From Formosa sp. Hel3_A1_48 (GTDB taxonomy: Bacteria; Bacteroidota; Bacteroidia; Flavobacteriales; Flavobacteriaceae): a stretch of 64,000 bases of DNA. The translations under genes and the position numbers were made by a program. The notes under the pieces were generated by a model. The model saw only the letters and a program-made list of their open reading frames with translations. It searched no databases and was not told the DNA's origin. Below, piece by piece: positions 63,714 through 64,000 of this stretch. The stretch is from contig NZ_CP017259.1 of assembly GCF_001735715.1 (NCBI RefSeq), positions 496,001 to 560,000 of the forward strand, in the 5' to 3' direction. Position 1 is the first letter of the stretch. The number at the start of each line of letters is the position of its first letter.

Positions 63714-64000
63714 ATGTTTGAAATTTCACAATTAAAAGAAAAAAAATTACCTGAATTACAAGAAATTGCAAAGGATTTAAAAGTTGCCAAATTTAGAAGT
63801 TTAAAAAAATTAGACTTGATTTATCAAATTTTAGACGTTCAGGCTGCCACGCCGAATGCTGAGCCCAAAGCAGATCAAAATCAACCACAAAAACCAAGAC
63901 GAGAACGCGTCAATAAACCTGCTCATAACAAGCCAAACAACAACGATCGAACTCAAGACCGCAACTCAAAAAACAACCCCCAAAACAACTCGTCCAACGA
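63714..64000 (+). CDS. rho: Transcription termination factor Rho, N-terminal part (partial)
   Basis: The ATG at 63714 is followed by an open frame to the window edge. The start MFEISQLKEKKLPELQEIAK continues as the Rho_N (SAP-like) helical domain up to residue ~45. After that a Pro/Lys/Asn/Gln-rich disordered insert begins (NKPNNNDRTQDRNS), typical for Bacteroidota Rho. The ATPase domain lies outside. The 224 bp before it contain a leader that may serve autoregulation. Confidence 0.88.
   Translation, partial: MFEISQLKEKKLPELQEIAKDLKVAKFRSLKKLDLIYQILDVQAATPNAEPKADQNQPQKPRRERVNKPAHNKPNNNDRTQDRNSKNNPQNNSSN

Overview
The window looks like core chromosome of a low-GC marine-type member of the Flavobacteriaceae (Bacteroidota). 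Several signs agree on this. Promoters carry TAnnTTTG -7 boxes. Secreted proteins end in type IX secretion (T9SS, Por) sorting domains. Lineage-typical families are present (DUF4271, DUF4293, DUF4296, DUF1599, the BT_3928 type, an exonuclease-fused DnaE, Rho with an Asn/Lys-rich insert). Ferredoxin, Mrp and S16 have Bacteroidota-like forms. I cannot name the genus. I see no insertion sequence, prophage, CRISPR array or obvious horizontally acquired island, and all long reading frames are intact.

Layout. 1-2.1 kb: tail of a secreted DUF1501 protein and a LacI-type regulator. 2.1-5.4 kb: a nitrogen module of two ammonium transporters and a P-II protein in two transcription units, each preceded by the same pair of 18-bp sites. 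5.4-19.9 kb: a small surface protein, metG, LD-carboxypeptidase, YraN, mfd, a TerB-like protein, tesB, a DUF456 protein, an M1 peptidase, a SnoaL-like lipoprotein and a divergent photolyase/cryptochrome. 20-26.7 kb: tRNA-Asp, DUF58 protein, thioredoxin, DnaE and a lipoprotein. 26.8-30.7 kb: rpsP, rimM, a tRNA methyltransferase, glutaryl-CoA dehydrogenase and an SGNH lipoprotein. 30.7-36.9 kb: a leftward block of ferredoxin, ferredoxin reductase, NifU-like scaffold, Mrp, alkyltransferase-like protein, LysE exporter, trmB and a PhoR/PhoB-like two-component pair. 37.3-48.6 kb: a lamin-tail T9SS cargo, LuxE-like protein, tyrS, epimerase, DUF4296 lipoprotein, dihydroorotase, polyprenol-phosphate mannosyltransferase, DUF4271, hemD, a lipoprotein, a Ca/Na antiporter and a 49-residue conserved protein. 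48.7-54.99 kb: a T9SS metallopeptidase, tRNA-Arg, a persulfide-dioxygenase-like MBL/rhodanese protein, clpS, prmA and tpiA. 55-64 kb: TlpA-like lipoprotein, lone OppB-type permease, DoxX/BT_3928 protein, DUF1599 protein, folP, cdaA, an ABC exporter, truA, a phosphoesterase, DUF4293 and the start of rho.

How genes work together. The Amt/P-II set is ammonium uptake with a P-II sensor, and the shared sites suggest one regulator sets both units. Mrp, the NifU-like protein, the ferredoxin reductase and the ferredoxin form a contiguous Fe-S and electron-supply block. folP and cdaA sit together next to the divergent DUF1599-to-clpS block. Most other neighbours are translation, tRNA modification or replication/repair housekeeping.

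Most interesting signals: the duplicated, equally spaced operator pairs at the amt and glnK promoters; a dihydroorotase with Gln in place of the first metal-binding His; an Mrp lacking the CxxC motif inside a Fe-S gene block; a divergent photolyase-family protein; the tandem-repeat DUF1599 protein; and a 49-residue protein that is easy to miss. No wholly new multi-gene system is evident. The paired operators are the best candidate for something undescribed.
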